A stretch of DNA of 64,000 nt. It comes from Gottfriedia acidiceleris. GTDB taxonomy: Bacteria; Bacillota; Bacilli; Bacillales; Bacillaceae_G. Made by a program: the position numbers and the translations under genes. The stretch covers positions 2,790,001-2,854,000 of the forward strand of contig NZ_CP096034.1 in the NCBI RefSeq assembly GCF_023115465.1, in the 5' to 3' direction. Below the pieces are notes generated by a model. It made no database searches and had not been told where the DNA came from. It worked only from the letters and a program-made list of their open reading frames with translations. Position 1 is the stretch's first letter. Every line of letters begins with the position of its first letter. Positions 15,714 through 24,984 of this stretch are shown here, one piece after another.

Positions 15714-16940
15714 ATGAAGTTGAAGTACAAGTTTAAGATTTCAATCGTATTATCATTTGCTTTAGTATTTTCGTTAGTTTTTGGAACTTCTTTCTTACGA
15801 TCTGAAAAAAGTGTTGAAGCTGCAGCAGCACCAAAAGTATTTTTAATGGGTGGTGCAATTGATGATAGTAATGCCGAAATTTACAATGCACTAAAAGCTG
15901 CAACTGGCAAAACCAATCCAGTAGTTGCAATTGTATGTAGTGCAGCTGCTGACTACGCAACTGCATTGGACGCATACACCAATGATATAACAGGTCACTT
16001 ATCGTATAAAAATTTATTTACTAGATATGGTTTTACACCAGTATTTATTCCTGTAGCAGTTGATAACTATACAACTGAAGCTTATAAGCAAAGTAATATT
16101 GATCTAATCAACACAGCAGACGTTATATTCTTTAACGGTGGTGATCAGTCCCGTCATGTAAGAAGTTTATTAAAAGACGATGGAACGCCTACCCCACTTT
16201 TTGCAGCAATCCAACAAAGAGCAGCAGCTGGAGCTATAATTTCAGGAACAAGTGCTGGAACTGCTGTCCAAAGTCCGAAAACTTACGGTGAAGGTGTAAG
16301 TTATGGATACTTATATTACAATCGTTTATTATCTAAGAAAATCAGTGACATCTCACTAGCTGATTCTCAATATCCAGATAACGGTGGATATACAACAGGT
16401 TTCGGTTTTGTAAATGCTGCAATTGATACACATTTCGATGCAAGAGGTCGCATAGGTCGTATTCTTTTAGCTGAAAGAGACTTAGGTCAGAAGGTTGGCT
16501 ATGGAATTGACGAAAACACAGCACTTTATTTGAACGGTACTACTGGTAAAGTTTATGGTGAACACGGTGTTTTCATAGTTGACTCAACAAATGCAACATA
16601 CGGAACTGCTGCATCGTTTACGGCAAATAATGTAAAAGTAAGTTATTTAACAACCGGTGATGCTTATAATACGAGCACGAAATCAATTACTTCATCTAAA
16701 TCATTAATTACAACACCATACTATTCGACAATTCGAGATTCTTCTGATATATTTTCAGCGTATGAAACAACTACGACGATTACAAGATTGGTAGATACAA
16801 ATGTTTCTTATTTGTATGGTGATAGTTATGAATCTGGTCCTAGATTTACATTAAAGTTTATAAAAGACGCAAACACAAAAGGATACTATAGCAATAGTAA
16901 ATATACTGTTAGTAATGTTTTACTGAATGTAAGTTACTAA
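15714..16940 (+). CDS. Secreted cyanophycinase (single domain, peptidase S51)
   Basis: I place the start at ATG 15714, seven bases after GGAGGT (15701-15706); ATG 15711 is the alternative. This gives 408 residues with a signal peptide (MKLKYKFK, hydrophobic core 9-26, cleavage after the AAAA at 36-39). GGDQ is at 142-145, the nucleophile is Ser180 in SGTSAGT and the DTHFDARGRIGR block is present, so the S51 active site is complete. It is the last gene of the sigma-54 operon, directly after iadA. It would release beta-Asp-Arg dipeptides outside the cell. It differs clearly from the tandem enzyme at 8064, so it is not a recent copy. Confidence 0.9.
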   Translation: MKLKYKFKISIVLSFALVFSLVFGTSFLRSEKSVEAAAAPKVFLMGGAIDDSNAEIYNALKAATGKTNPVVAIVCSAAADYATALDAYTNDITGHLSYKNLFTRYGFTPVFIPVAVDNYTTEAYKQSNIDLINTADVIFFNGGDQSRHVRSLLKDDGTPTPLFAAIQQRAAAGAIISGTSAGTAVQSPKTYGEGVSYGYLYYNRLLSKKISDISLADSQYPDNGGYTTGFGFVNAAIDTHFDARGRIGRILLAERDLGQKVGYGIDENTALYLNGTTGKVYGEHGVFIVDSTNATYGTAASFTANNVKVSYLTTGDAYNTSTKSITSSKSLITTPYYSTIRDSSDIFSAYETTTTITRLVDTNVSYLYGDSYESGPRFTLKFIKDANTKGYYSNSKYTVSNVLLNVSY

Positions 16941-16948
16941 CTTAAAGT

Positions 16949-16986
16949 AAAAAAAGAAGATTTACGCAAAGTAAATCTTCTTTTTT
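16949..16986 (+). terminator. Operon terminator
   Basis: AAGAAGATTTAC and GTAAATCTTCTT form a perfect stem followed by T6, eight bases after the cyanophycinase stop. Confidence 0.9.
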
Positions 16987-17079
16987 AAGCATTTCCAAAA
17001 GAAATGAATTAATTGTTCGGACTTCTCCTCATTTGAGGATAAAACTTATTTTTGATCTACATCAACCCTATCAGTGAAG

Positions 17080-17284
17080 ATTTAAAGTTAACCTGAGGTA
17101 CTACTACTTCAAATGCTGAAGAAATACAAAAATTAATACAAACAGCAAAAGTCGTTAAAACACTAAGAAAAGTTGGACTTGATAAAATGATTGTTCCAAC
17201 GGTTAACTGGGGAAAAATAACGATGCTTAGCAATTTGTATGGAAAAGGGAGTCGTTTTTTTAAAACGACTCCCTTTTCCATTTA
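17080..17284 (+). pseudogene. Possible remnant of a small coding sequence
   Basis: From 17095 the plus strand reads GTTTSNAEEIQKLIQTAKVV and continues KTLRKVGLDKMIVPTVNWGK, with a plausible amphipathic helix, but it has no start codon and an in-frame TGA just ahead. The distal part runs into a terminator hairpin. It may be the decayed end of a gene; I do not recognise the family. Confidence 0.25.
17240..17280. terminator. Bidirectional terminator
   Basis: TGGAAAAGGGAGTCGTTTT pairs perfectly with AAAACGACTCCCTTTTCCA. It separates the cyanophycinase operon from the convergent sensor kinase operon. Confidence 0.85.
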
Positions 17285-17328
17285 AAAAACGTAATTAAAT
17301 GTGACCAAGAACCACCTTCTAAAAAAAG

Positions 17329-18417
17329 TTATAACACTTTTTTATTTAACTTCACAAAAAAAGTTATCCAATCATCTTTTAATTCGACCCAGATACTTCC
17401 TTTATGAAGTTCAACAATTCGTTTAGTTATAGCAAGTCCTAATCCAGCACTGCCTTCACTTTTTCTTGAGGAATCTTCCCGATAAAATTTTTCAAAAAAC
17501 CGTTCAAGACTAGCTGGGTTTACATTTATACTGTGATTCGATATCGAAAGTAATACTTCATTAGATGTCTGAGTTAGACTTACTTTTATAGTTGATGGTT
17601 TAACACTATATTTCATTGCATTCATAAATAGGTTATCAAAAACTCTAACCATTTTTTCAACATCAATCGTAATTTCAATATCTTCTGCAATCGACTCCTT
17701 TTTGATGTTTAATCCTTCTTTTTGAAAAATAGGTATATTCTCACCTATTATTTGTTCAATCAACTGACTTAAATCAACCTTTTGTTTTGATAGAATAATA
17801 TCTGGACTAGATAACCTCGTAAATTCAAAAAGTTCATTGATTAAATTCTTTAAATCATGCGATTTTGTATAGATTGTATTCAAGTATTCGTATAATTCAT
17901 TTTCATTCTTGTATTCTCTATTCTTTAATAAATTACTATATCCTAGTATTGAGGTTAGTGGCGTTCTTAGATCATGTGAAACACTAGTTATCAATTCATT
18001 TTTGACATTTTCAATATGACGTTCATTTTTAAATTTCTGCTCTAACTCCTTGGACATTGTATTAATATTCATACTCAACTGAGTTAATTCGTCTCGCCCT
18101 TTTAACTCAATCACAGCTCCAAGTTTACCTTGAGAAATTAGTTGAACAGTACTTGAAATTTCTTTTAAATAAAGAATCTTTTTTCTAATTAGTAACAGAA
18201 AACTAATAATGAAACTTAATATAATCATCACAAATGTTGGAATAATAATGAGATTATATTGTAATGAATTTACCTTATTTTGATGGGAAACAAAATAAGG
18301 TCCTATAAAAATTTGTGAGATAAAAATTGTTACAATCAAAGAAACACCGAAACTAATTGTAATTGCTACTAATAGCTTAATACTAATTCTTTGCCAGTTA
18401 TGAATTAAATTCTTCAT
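17329..18417 (-). CDS. Sensor histidine kinase
   Basis: I prefer the ATG at 18417 (362 aa), which overlaps the TGA of the response regulator as ATGA; an ATG at 18438 is also open. Two transmembrane segments (about 13-33 and 51-73 in this numbering) flank a very short extracellular loop, followed by HAMP (about 75-130), HisKA with SVSHDLRTPLTSILGYSN (phospho-His near 148) and HATPase with the N box NLFMNAMKYS and G box GSAGLGLAI. The tiny sensor loop suggests an intramembrane-sensing kinase of the kind linked to cell-envelope stress. It is the last gene of a minus-strand operon. Confidence 0.9.
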   Translation of the reverse strand: MKNLIHNWQRISIKLLVAITISFGVSLIVTIFISQIFIGPYFVSHQNKVNSLQYNLIIIPTFVMIILSFIISFLLLIRKKILYLKEISSTVQLISQGKLGAVIELKGRDELTQLSMNINTMSKELEQKFKNERHIENVKNELITSVSHDLRTPLTSILGYSNLLKNREYKNENELYEYLNTIYTKSHDLKNLINELFEFTRLSSPDIILSKQKVDLSQLIEQIIGENIPIFQKEGLNIKKESIAEDIEITIDVEKMVRVFDNLFMNAMKYSVKPSTIKVSLTQTSNEVLLSISNHSINVNPASLERFFEKFYREDSSRKSEGSAGLGLAITKRIVELHKGSIWVELKDDWITFFVKLNKKVL

Positions 18418-19100
18418 ACTTTGTATCCAATTCCCCAAACTGTTTTAATATAGATAGGATGCTTAGGATCATCTTCAATTTTTTCTCTTATATTTGTTAT
18501 ATGAACCATTACAGTATTATCAGATTTTAAAAAGTCTTCCTTCCAAATTGCTTCATAAATCTTACTAACACTTAGTACGATTCCTTTATTTCGAACTAGT
18601 AATTCTAATATATCAAACTCTTTTGGTGTTAGTCTCTTTTCGTTCTTTCTGATCCAAACTTGCCTTGTCTCTGTATTTACTTGCAAGTCACCAAAAACTA
18701 ACACTACTTCATCATTCTTTTGGATATTGTTATATTTTTTATATCTTCTAAGCTGAGATTTTACTCTAGCGATCAACTCAAGTGGATTAAATGGTTTAGT
18801 TAGGTAATCATCTGCACCTGAGCTTAATCCTTGTATTTTGTCTAGATCTTCAGATTTTGCCGAAAGCATAATGATTGGTAATGTCCTTTCCTCTCGTATC
18901 ATTATGCAAGCTTCTATTCCATCAATTTTTGGGAGCATAATATCTAATATAATCAAATCAAAATCTTCATCTTTTAAAAGTTCGAGAGCTTCCTCTGCAT
19001 CGTTTGCTAAAGTAGTAGAAAACCCTTCATTTTCAAGATAAATTGAAATTAATTTTTTGATTTTTTCATCATCATCTACAACTAATATTTTACTTATCAA
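18414..19100 (-). CDS. OmpR/PhoB-family response regulator
   Basis: 228 residues, starting at TTG 19100 after AGGAG. The receiver domain has DDD at 9-11, phospho-acceptor Asp in LIILDIMLPKID (about 53), and Lys in LTKPFNPLELIAR. The C-terminal winged helix carries LTPKEFDILELLVRNKGIVLS and HITNIREKIEDDP. It overlaps the kinase by four bases, so the pair is translationally coupled. Neighbours (methyltransferase, VTT protein, divergent cardiolipin synthase) suggest a regulon concerned with the membrane. Confidence 0.93.
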   Translation of the reverse strand: MISKILVVDDDEKIKKLISIYLENEGFSTTLANDAEEALELLKDEDFDLIILDIMLPKIDGIEACIMIREERTLPIIMLSAKSEDLDKIQGLSSGADDYLTKPFNPLELIARVKSQLRRYKKYNNIQKNDEVVLVFGDLQVNTETRQVWIRKNEKRLTPKEFDILELLVRNKGIVLSVSKIYEAIWKEDFLKSDNTVMVHITNIREKIEDDPKHPIYIKTVWGIGYKV

Positions 19101-19128
19101 GTTTTACTACTCCTTTCAAAACTGTATT

Positions 19129-19686
19129 TTAATTATTGCAACTTAATACATATGCTGGTGGCAAATTTCTATATTCCCTTTTAATATCTATATTTTTAAA
19201 GTAGGTATTAATAAATTTCATTTTTCTTTGAGAATATTGGAATGTAACGAATCTTCCTTGTTCTGCGAGTATTTTTTTGGTGTTTAATAAAATTGTTTTT
19301 GATACGTTTAAAGGTAAACTAGTAAATGGCAGACCAGAGATGACATAATCGACATTGTCTATACCAAACTCTTCTAAATACTTCATAATACTTTCCGCAC
19401 TATCATTAATAATCGTTACATTATGATTATCTCCAAACTTTCTAATTAAATGGTTATAAAACTCATAATTTTTTTCTACTAAAATAATTTTTGTAGTTGG
19501 CAATTTTAGCTCTAGTAATTTTTCAGTAAAAACTCCTGTACCCGGACCGTATTCAATAATCGTATTGGCTGTCTTAAAATTAATATCATCTAACATTTTT
19601 TCAGCCAAAAACGATGAACTTGGCATTAATGCGCCAACCGTTCTTGGTCGTAATATATATTGAAATAGAAATGATAATTTTTTCAT
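19129..19686 (-). CDS. Class I SAM-dependent methyltransferase, phospholipid N-methyltransferase-like
   Basis: Start set at ATG 19686 (185 aa), eight bases after GGAGGT; the frame extends five codons further only through the ribosome site. Motif I is EYGPGTGVFTEKL (about residues 44-56), and the opening FLFQYILRPRTVGALMPSSSFLAEKML is shared with PmtA-type and rRNA dimethylase-like enzymes. VDYVISGLPFTSLP is motif IV. Substrate is uncertain; a phospholipid head group is favoured by the nearby cardiolipin synthase and VTT genes. It sits 28 bp ahead of the response regulator gene. Confidence 0.8.
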   Translation of the reverse strand: MKKLSFLFQYILRPRTVGALMPSSSFLAEKMLDDINFKTANTIIEYGPGTGVFTEKLLELKLPTTKIILVEKNYEFYNHLIRKFGDNHNVTIINDSAESIMKYLEEFGIDNVDYVISGLPFTSLPLNVSKTILLNTKKILAEQGRFVTFQYSQRKMKFINTYFKNIDIKREYRNLPPAYVLSCNN

Positions 19687-19760
19687 AAACTTAACCTCCA
19701 AATTTCTAACTTTTTAGGATGAAATCATAAAATAAACTTCTGAAGAAAAAGTCACTAAAT

Positions 19761-19770
19761 TTCTTAAGAA
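19761..19770. promoter_or_regulatory. TTCTTAAGAA palindrome, copy 1
   Basis: A perfect 10-bp palindrome between the VTT and methyltransferase genes, with a following ATTTTAAAGA. The same word occurs at 20429-20438 in the divergent promoter region, so both may be sites for the local response regulator. Confidence 0.3.
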
Positions 19771-19801
19771 TTTTAAAGAGGTCTAAATTCAAACTTAATT
19801 G

Positions 19802-20341
19802 TCATAAATGGACATATGATCCCAATAATACATACCATAAAGCATAAAAAGTGTTACTTAGCAAGACAATCATAATGTATGGTCTATACCTCATTCCCGA
19901 TGCAGATGAAATTAAACAGGCAGCATCAGTAGGGCATGTTGGAACTGCACCTAAAATAAAGAGCATCCAATATTGGTTTTTCTTTATTCTTTGTCCTATT
20001 TTTGGATGTTTGTTTAAGAAGTTTTTATACCATATTGACTTATTTATTTTTTTACCAATGATGAAAATGATACTTTCTGTAATGAACATAGAACCTAGTG
20101 AAAATAATAAGACAATCCAAGGATTAAAAAGAAAAATCCCAGTCAGTAAAAATAAAGAACTTGGGATCATTAATACAAATCTTAATGAAAAAATAGCAAA
20201 GTATAATAAAAGAACATAGTCCTGTCTATCTGTAATAAATTGAATTAATTCATTCTTAGAAAATGGTATTATCCCAAATTCATACATACAAACTAAAAGA
20301 ATACTCCAACTAGTCAATAAAGTGATTACACGATATTTCAC
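19802..20341 (-). CDS. TVP38/TMEM64 (VTT/DedA-like) membrane protein
   Basis: 179 residues from GTG 20341 with about five hydrophobic segments. The VTT signature is seen as MIPSSLFLLTGIFLFNPW (about 59-76) and FILGAVPTCPTDAACLISSASGM (about 127-149), where family members have the conserved re-entrant loop. Some VTT/DedA proteins move lipids across the bilayer. First gene of the vtt-methyltransferase-RR-HK operon. Confidence 0.83.
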   Translation of the reverse strand: MKYRVITLLTSWSILLVCMYEFGIIPFSKNELIQFITDRQDYVLLLYFAIFSLRFVLMIPSSLFLLTGIFLFNPWIVLLFSLGSMFITESIIFIIGKKINKSIWYKNFLNKHPKIGQRIKKNQYWMLFILGAVPTCPTDAACLISSASGMRYRPYIMIVLLSNTFYALWYVLLGSYVHL

Positions 20342-20428
20342 TTTCTTTCCTCATTTCTTAGTTTAATAATTAAGCATTCATATTTTCGTCTATACTTATT
20401 AACTTTTCCAATACTTTTTTATTAATAA

Positions 20429-20438
20429 TTCTTAAGAA
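20429..20438. promoter_or_regulatory. TTCTTAAGAA palindrome, copy 2
   Basis: The second copy lies in the 276-bp divergent region between the VTT operon and cardiolipin synthase, followed by ATAAAGAACTTTTAAA. See the copy at 19761. Confidence 0.3.
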
Positions 20439-20617
20439 ATCATAAAGAACTTTTAAAAATTTTTTAGAGTGTTTTGATTATGCATATCAAATTTAAGATT
20501 GGAAAAATTAATAGAGGTACTATTAAGTAATAAGTAGATTGTAGGTGTTTTATTATTAGCACAAATATTTCTAAGTCCTTAGTTGCTTTAGTCTTACTGA
20601 TTTTTTGGGAACTTTTA

Positions 20618-22078
20618 ATGAGTCAGTCACAAGGACTATATCAAACAATGCATTGGATTATCATCATAAGTGTAATTGGAATTTCGTGTATATTATTTTT
20701 AGGAAACCGGAATCCTCAAAGCACTATTTCCTGGTTATTAATACTCTCCCTAGCACCTACTTTCGGCGTTATATTATACGTTCTATTTGGACGGTTAAAG
20801 AAGCGGCGAAAAAAATTAATCAATCATTCAATGTTTAAAACACCTCAAATATTGAGTGTAAAGAATGATATTAAATGTAATTCTCTCTCAAAAAAATCGC
20901 AAAAATTAAGTACCATCATCGAAAAGTTTACAGGGGTATCCATTAATCGAAATTCAAGTGCTTCATTATTAATTAATGGTGACGAAATGTTTTCAAAACT
21001 CAAAGAAGCTCTCCTGGATGCAAAAAACTATATTTATATTCAGTACTACATCTTTCGAGCAGATACAATCGGTAGCGAGTTACTTGACATTTTAAGAATG
21101 AAAGTGAATGAAGGTGTTGTAGTTCGCTTATTAGTTGATGGTTTAGGAAGTAAAAGTTTAAAGAAGAAATTACTAAAAAATTTAAGTTCTGCTGGAGTTA
21201 AAGTATCTATATTTGATCCTATTACTACATGGTCAATCGGTACAATAAATTATCGAAACCATAGGAAAATTGTTGTGGTCGATGGAATTAAAGGATTCAC
21301 TGGAGGTCTAAATGTAGGTGATGAATATTTAGGTAGATCAAAAATTGGTTTTTGGAGAGATACCCATTTATACATAGAAGGAAGTGCCGTTGAAGAGCTT
21401 CAAAACTTATTTTTGCAAGACTGGCATTATTCTACATCTGATAATTCAAGTGAAAAAATTCAAGTGAACAGATTAAGCTCTCATGAAAAAAGTATTGGTC
21501 AATATCATCAAGATGAAAAAAATAAGGTAAGTGGAGCAATTCAAATTTTTGGAAGTGGACCTGACACGAAGGAACCAACCATGAGGAATGCTTTTCATAC
21601 CCTGCTTTCAATCGCTGAAAACAATATCTGGATTGCCACTCCTTATTTCGTTCCAGACCAAGAGATTTTCACGATTTTAAAACTTAAAGTAATGTCTGGA
21701 TTAGACGTACGGATAATTTATCCGGGAAAAAGTGATAGTATTTTGAGTGATTCAGCATCTAAGTCATATTTCTCTCCCCTATTAGAAAGTGGCGTGAAAA
21801 TTTATACATATAAAAACAATTTCCTTCACTCAAAGGTCATGTTAATTGATAATGAAATCGCTTCCGTTGGTACTGCTAATCTAGATGTAAGAAGTCTGCA
21901 TTTAAATTATGAGTTAACATCGTTTTTATATGAGTCACATGCCGTTGATCAAGTGAAACAATCTTTTTTAAATGATTTTTCTATTTCTACTCAGTTAGAT
22001 AGTAAGGAATTTATAGAACGTAGTTTATTTAAAAAGTTAATTGAGTCACTAAGTCGCTTATTATCACCTTTATTGTAA
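20618..22078 (+). CDS. cls: Cardiolipin synthase
   Basis: 486 residues: two N-terminal transmembrane helices (about 10-30 and 40-58, NPQSTISWLLILSLAPTFG) and two phospholipase D domains with HKD motifs, HRKIVVVDG (about 212-220) and HSKVMLID (about 404-411). It condenses two phosphatidylglycerol molecules to cardiolipin and glycerol at the membrane. Length and layout match Bacillus ClsA-type enzymes. It is transcribed away from the vtt-methyltransferase-two-component operon and probably shares its regulator. The ribosome site ahead of ATG 20618 is weak (GGGAAC). Confidence 0.95.
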   Translation: MSQSQGLYQTMHWIIIISVIGISCILFLGNRNPQSTISWLLILSLAPTFGVILYVLFGRLKKRRKKLINHSMFKTPQILSVKNDIKCNSLSKKSQKLSTIIEKFTGVSINRNSSASLLINGDEMFSKLKEALLDAKNYIYIQYYIFRADTIGSELLDILRMKVNEGVVVRLLVDGLGSKSLKKKLLKNLSSAGVKVSIFDPITTWSIGTINYRNHRKIVVVDGIKGFTGGLNVGDEYLGRSKIGFWRDTHLYIEGSAVEELQNLFLQDWHYSTSDNSSEKIQVNRLSSHEKSIGQYHQDEKNKVSGAIQIFGSGPDTKEPTMRNAFHTLLSIAENNIWIATPYFVPDQEIFTILKLKVMSGLDVRIIYPGKSDSILSDSASKSYFSPLLESGVKIYTYKNNFLHSKVMLIDNEIASVGTANLDVRSLHLNYELTSFLYESHAVDQVKQSFLNDFSISTQLDSKEFIERSLFKKLIESLSRLLSPLL

Positions 22079-22152
22079 ATTGACAGAGGTAAGTGCTTTT
22101 TATATTTTTTTATTTAAGAGCCTCATTAAATTTAATATATTAAATTATCTAC

Positions 22153-22177
22153 AAGGAGCTTAAGGCTCCTTTTTTAA
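22153..22177 (+). terminator. Terminator of cls
   Basis: AAGGAGC-TTAA-GGCTCCTT hairpin followed by T6, 75 bp past the cls stop. Confidence 0.8.
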
Positions 22178-22185
22178 GTTAAAAT

Positions 22186-23043
22186 CTAATTAAGCTTTCT
22201 TTTTTTAAAAAATTTAGTAAGGAAAAAGAACACAAGAACTATTATTGAGATTAATATTATTATTTGATTTGTTGATAAAGAAAATACCTTAGTTAATTCT
22301 ATCGAGTATGCAAGTAGTGAAGATGTTATTAATTTTGATATACATACGATTAATATATATTTTTTAGTGGAAACATTGGTAATACCTGCACCAACACTGA
22401 CAATTTCATCCGGTAAAATAGGCACAATCAATAAAATCGTGATAAATAGCGTTTCATTTTTTTTAACAATTTCATTATATTTTGTAAGGTGCTTTGTTTT
22501 AATAAATCGATTAACTACCTTCAATCCTCCATATCTTGCTAAAAAAAACATAGTAATATTTCCTAAAACTATACCTACAAAATCAATAATAAAACCATAA
22601 AAAGAACCAAACACTGTACTTGCAGCTAAGACAGTGACTGCTTCTGGGATTGGCAAAGCAATTGGGTGAAAAAAACAGATTAAAAAATAGATCCACTTAG
22701 CAATTTTTATATTTTTCCTAAATAGTCCTTCAAAACCATAGTAATCAGTTATAACCATAATATTAGATATGTAATAAATTAAAAAAATTAAAAATACTAC
22801 CGCAAAGTAATAAAAAACTAGAATTCGAGTTAACTTTAGAAATTCTTCACTCTTGTTGAAAAAAGCCGTTACCGCAAATGTCACAATGACAAATGAGAAA
22901 AAAATACCAACCATTCTAAATTCATAAAGTAAAGTTTCTAAAGAACTTACTAAGATAATAATTGGAATAAAACTTACAATCAACTGCAGAAATAATCTTA
23001 CATATCTCCAATTTGAATACTTAATTCTAGATATAGCGTTCAT
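22186..23043 (-). CDS. VTT/DedA-like membrane protein, longer paralogue
   Basis: 285 residues with about eight hydrophobic segments. The VTT core is in the second half: FHPIALPIPEAVTVLAASTVFGSFYGFIIDFVGIVLGN (about 122-159), and IVPILPDEIVSVGAGITNVS (about 207-226). Its N-terminal half adds extra helices not present in the short paralogue at 19802. It is convergent with cls. Related proteins act in lipid scrambling or membrane homeostasis. The basic C-terminus FFKKRKLN is cytoplasmic by the positive-inside rule. Confidence 0.82.
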   Translation of the reverse strand: MNAISRIKYSNWRYVRLFLQLIVSFIPIIILVSSLETLLYEFRMVGIFFSFVIVTFAVTAFFNKSEEFLKLTRILVFYYFAVVFLIFLIYYISNIMVITDYYGFEGLFRKNIKIAKWIYFLICFFHPIALPIPEAVTVLAASTVFGSFYGFIIDFVGIVLGNITMFFLARYGGLKVVNRFIKTKHLTKYNEIVKKNETLFITILLIVPILPDEIVSVGAGITNVSTKKYILIVCISKLITSSLLAYSIELTKVFSLSTNQIIILISIIVLVFFFLTKFFKKRKLN

Positions 23044-23668
23044 TTAATTCTCCTTAGGCTAATTATTATTCTGCGTAAGCAAAGATCTATTTTGCTCTTT
23101 TAATAGAGTGAATTGTTTTTTGGTTATATTATTCAATTAATATAGACTATATATACTTTAGTAAGTACAAGAAATCAGCCTGTCTATTTGTTCGTCATAT
23201 AAACAACATAATGTGAATGATGATTTTATTATTTTCTTTATTAAAAATAAATATCCATATGTAAATCCTCCATTTACTGACTAACCACCAGTGGTCTCTT
23301 ATATTCTCCACTTTATCAGTAACCTTATATTCCTTGCCTCGTCGTAAGTGTAAATACATATATTCACGCATAACGAATTCTTCAGGTATGTTGTTTTGTT
23401 TCAAACAAAAAGAACTTATTCTTCTGGTATAAGAATAAGCTCTTCAATTTGCGATTTTCATCTATATGACGAAGTGCACTAAACTTCTTTTTACTTTAGA
23501 ACTATTTTAAATATATCAGCATATGGAAAATATGAGAGTTCCCAATTTTCAAGCAACATAACGAATTTACTATATTAAGTATAAATAAAACCGGTAGATT
23601 AAATACTTTGAAATTAACTTCTCCAAATTAAAAAATTAATTTTATGTACTAGTTTGAATACAATTTAA
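23044..23668. other. Intergenic region with minus-strand terminator
   Basis: An inverted repeat at 23409-23443 (GAGCTTATTCTT/AAGAATAAGTTC on the minus strand, then TTTTTG) looks like a terminator, probably for the NmrA gene. An open frame of 69 codons (23195-23404) has only a TTG start and no ribosome site, so I do not call it. Confidence 0.45.
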
Positions 23669-24496
23669 TCATTTAAGTAAGTCTAAATAGTCTATAACAA
23701 ATTGTTCAAACTTAATTGGTTCTCTCCCTAATAATCCTTCTAAATCTGTTGTCACTTTTTTTGCAAGTCCTAATTTTGCGGTTGTGTATATCCCTATCAT
23801 AACTATAATAAAATCGCGTGCTAACCCTTTTTTTCTCATTTTTCTCCAAAAGGTTAAAATACTTGGATTTGTATATATTATGTCTTTTCGTAGGTGCTTT
23901 GATAATATCTCAGCCACCTCGTAATAACTAATAGCTTCATTTCCAGTTAATGAATAAGATTTGAATCTATGACCATTTTCGGTTAGTGCTTTTGCGGCCA
24001 CTATACCAATATCTCTTGTATCGATAAAACTCGTTTTCCCTTTACCCGCTGGTACAAAAATAATATTTTCCTTTATTAGTTCTTCAACATGTTGATTTAA
24101 TAAATTCTGCATGAAAAAACTTGGTCTTAAAAATGTATAAGGTATTCCTGAGTTGATAATTAATTCCTCTATCTTGGAATGCGGAACTACCTTATTTTTA
24201 TCAGCACCTAATAAAGACAAAAATACAATCTGTTCAATCCCTACTTCTTTTGCAATCTCAATAACTGGTTCAAAATATTTCTTATCCGCAAGATGTGGAG
24301 GACGTATTAAAAAAAGCTTAGTAATTCCTTGAAAAGCTGGTCTAATTGATTTAGGATCTTCAAAGTTTAAATAAACATGACTAGTATTTTTTTTACTTGT
24401 GGATAGTTTAAAATTAGCATTTACCTTTAGTAGTTCTCTCACAACTTCTTTACCTACAGTACCTTTTGCACCTGTGACTAGAATCAAATTGTTCAC
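23669..24496 (-). CDS. NmrA-family NAD(P)-binding protein
   Basis: 275 residues from GTG 24496. The Rossmann glycine motif GAKGTVGKEVV (residues 9-19) and the NmrA/atypical SDR features (FLIRPPHLADKK, IEQIVFLSLLGADKNK, PYTFLRPSFFMQNLL, FIDTRDIGIVAAKAL) are all present. Such proteins sense NADP(H) ratios or reduce quinones, as in QorB. The catalytic Tyr-x-x-x-Lys of classical SDRs is absent, which is normal for the group. It stands alone, with a weak ribosome site. Confidence 0.85.
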   Translation of the reverse strand: MNNLILVTGAKGTVGKEVVRELLKVNANFKLSTSKKNTSHVYLNFEDPKSIRPAFQGITKLFLIRPPHLADKKYFEPVIEIAKEVGIEQIVFLSLLGADKNKVVPHSKIEELIINSGIPYTFLRPSFFMQNLLNQHVEELIKENIIFVPAGKGKTSFIDTRDIGIVAAKALTENGHRFKSYSLTGNEAISYYEVAEILSKHLRKDIIYTNPSILTFWRKMRKKGLARDFIIVMIGIYTTAKLGLAKKVTTDLEGLLGREPIKFEQFVIDYLDLLK

Positions 24497-24549
24497 TTCT
24501 TTCTATTACTTTCTTATATCGTAATATTATATAAGTTGCTATAATAGTC

Positions 24550-24640
24550 CTTTCAATCGTACAACCTCATTTATATTTACTTGAACATCTTTTGTTACTA
24601 CTACTCCAGAGCTTCTAATAACATTTTTACCGATCGATAT
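24550..24640 (-). pseudogene. Remnant of a hexapeptide acetyltransferase C-terminus
   Basis: On the minus strand the bases read IGKNVIRSSGVVVTKDVQVN followed by INEVVRLK, which resembles the last left-handed beta-helix turns (IG-x-NVVIGAGAVVTKDVP) of maltose O-acetyltransferase-type proteins. There is no start codon, and upstream sequence does not continue the frame. Confidence 0.4.
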
Positions 24641-24984
24641 ACTTCAACGATTATTATATCCAAAATAACATCTAAAATTTGGTTATATCACATCACTTTA
24701 TTCGTACTAGTCTGAATATCATATTCTAATTTTAGTTTGATTGATCGTGTTAGATATTACTTAAGCTTACTTCCTTAAATCATTCCAAGTCCCAAGTCTT
24801 ATAGTGTTCACCTAATATTTTTTTGTTTTTCAGTTTGCATTTTGTTATCACTTCCAAAGACAACGTAATATTAATAATCTTTATTAATATTTTCTAGTAG
24901 TTTATCCTATTTATATATACTTAAAAGTTAATTATTTAGAAATAAATGTGAACATTCAACTTATCGTTCAACGTATTCAAACAT
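24641..24984. other. Intergenic region, nothing recognised
   Basis: AT-rich sequence with stops in all frames. Possibly a worn coding region, given the remnants on both sides. Confidence 0.3.

Noticed and set aside
8064-16940. Cyanophycin synthesis genes (cphA)
   Set aside because: No ATP-grasp/Mur-ligase-type gene is present here; the locus is purely degradative.
23195-23404. 69-codon open frame on the minus strand
   Set aside because: Only a TTG start with no ribosome site, it begins right after a terminator-like hairpin and ends in low-complexity IIIHIMLFI. Could be a remnant, but not supported as a gene.
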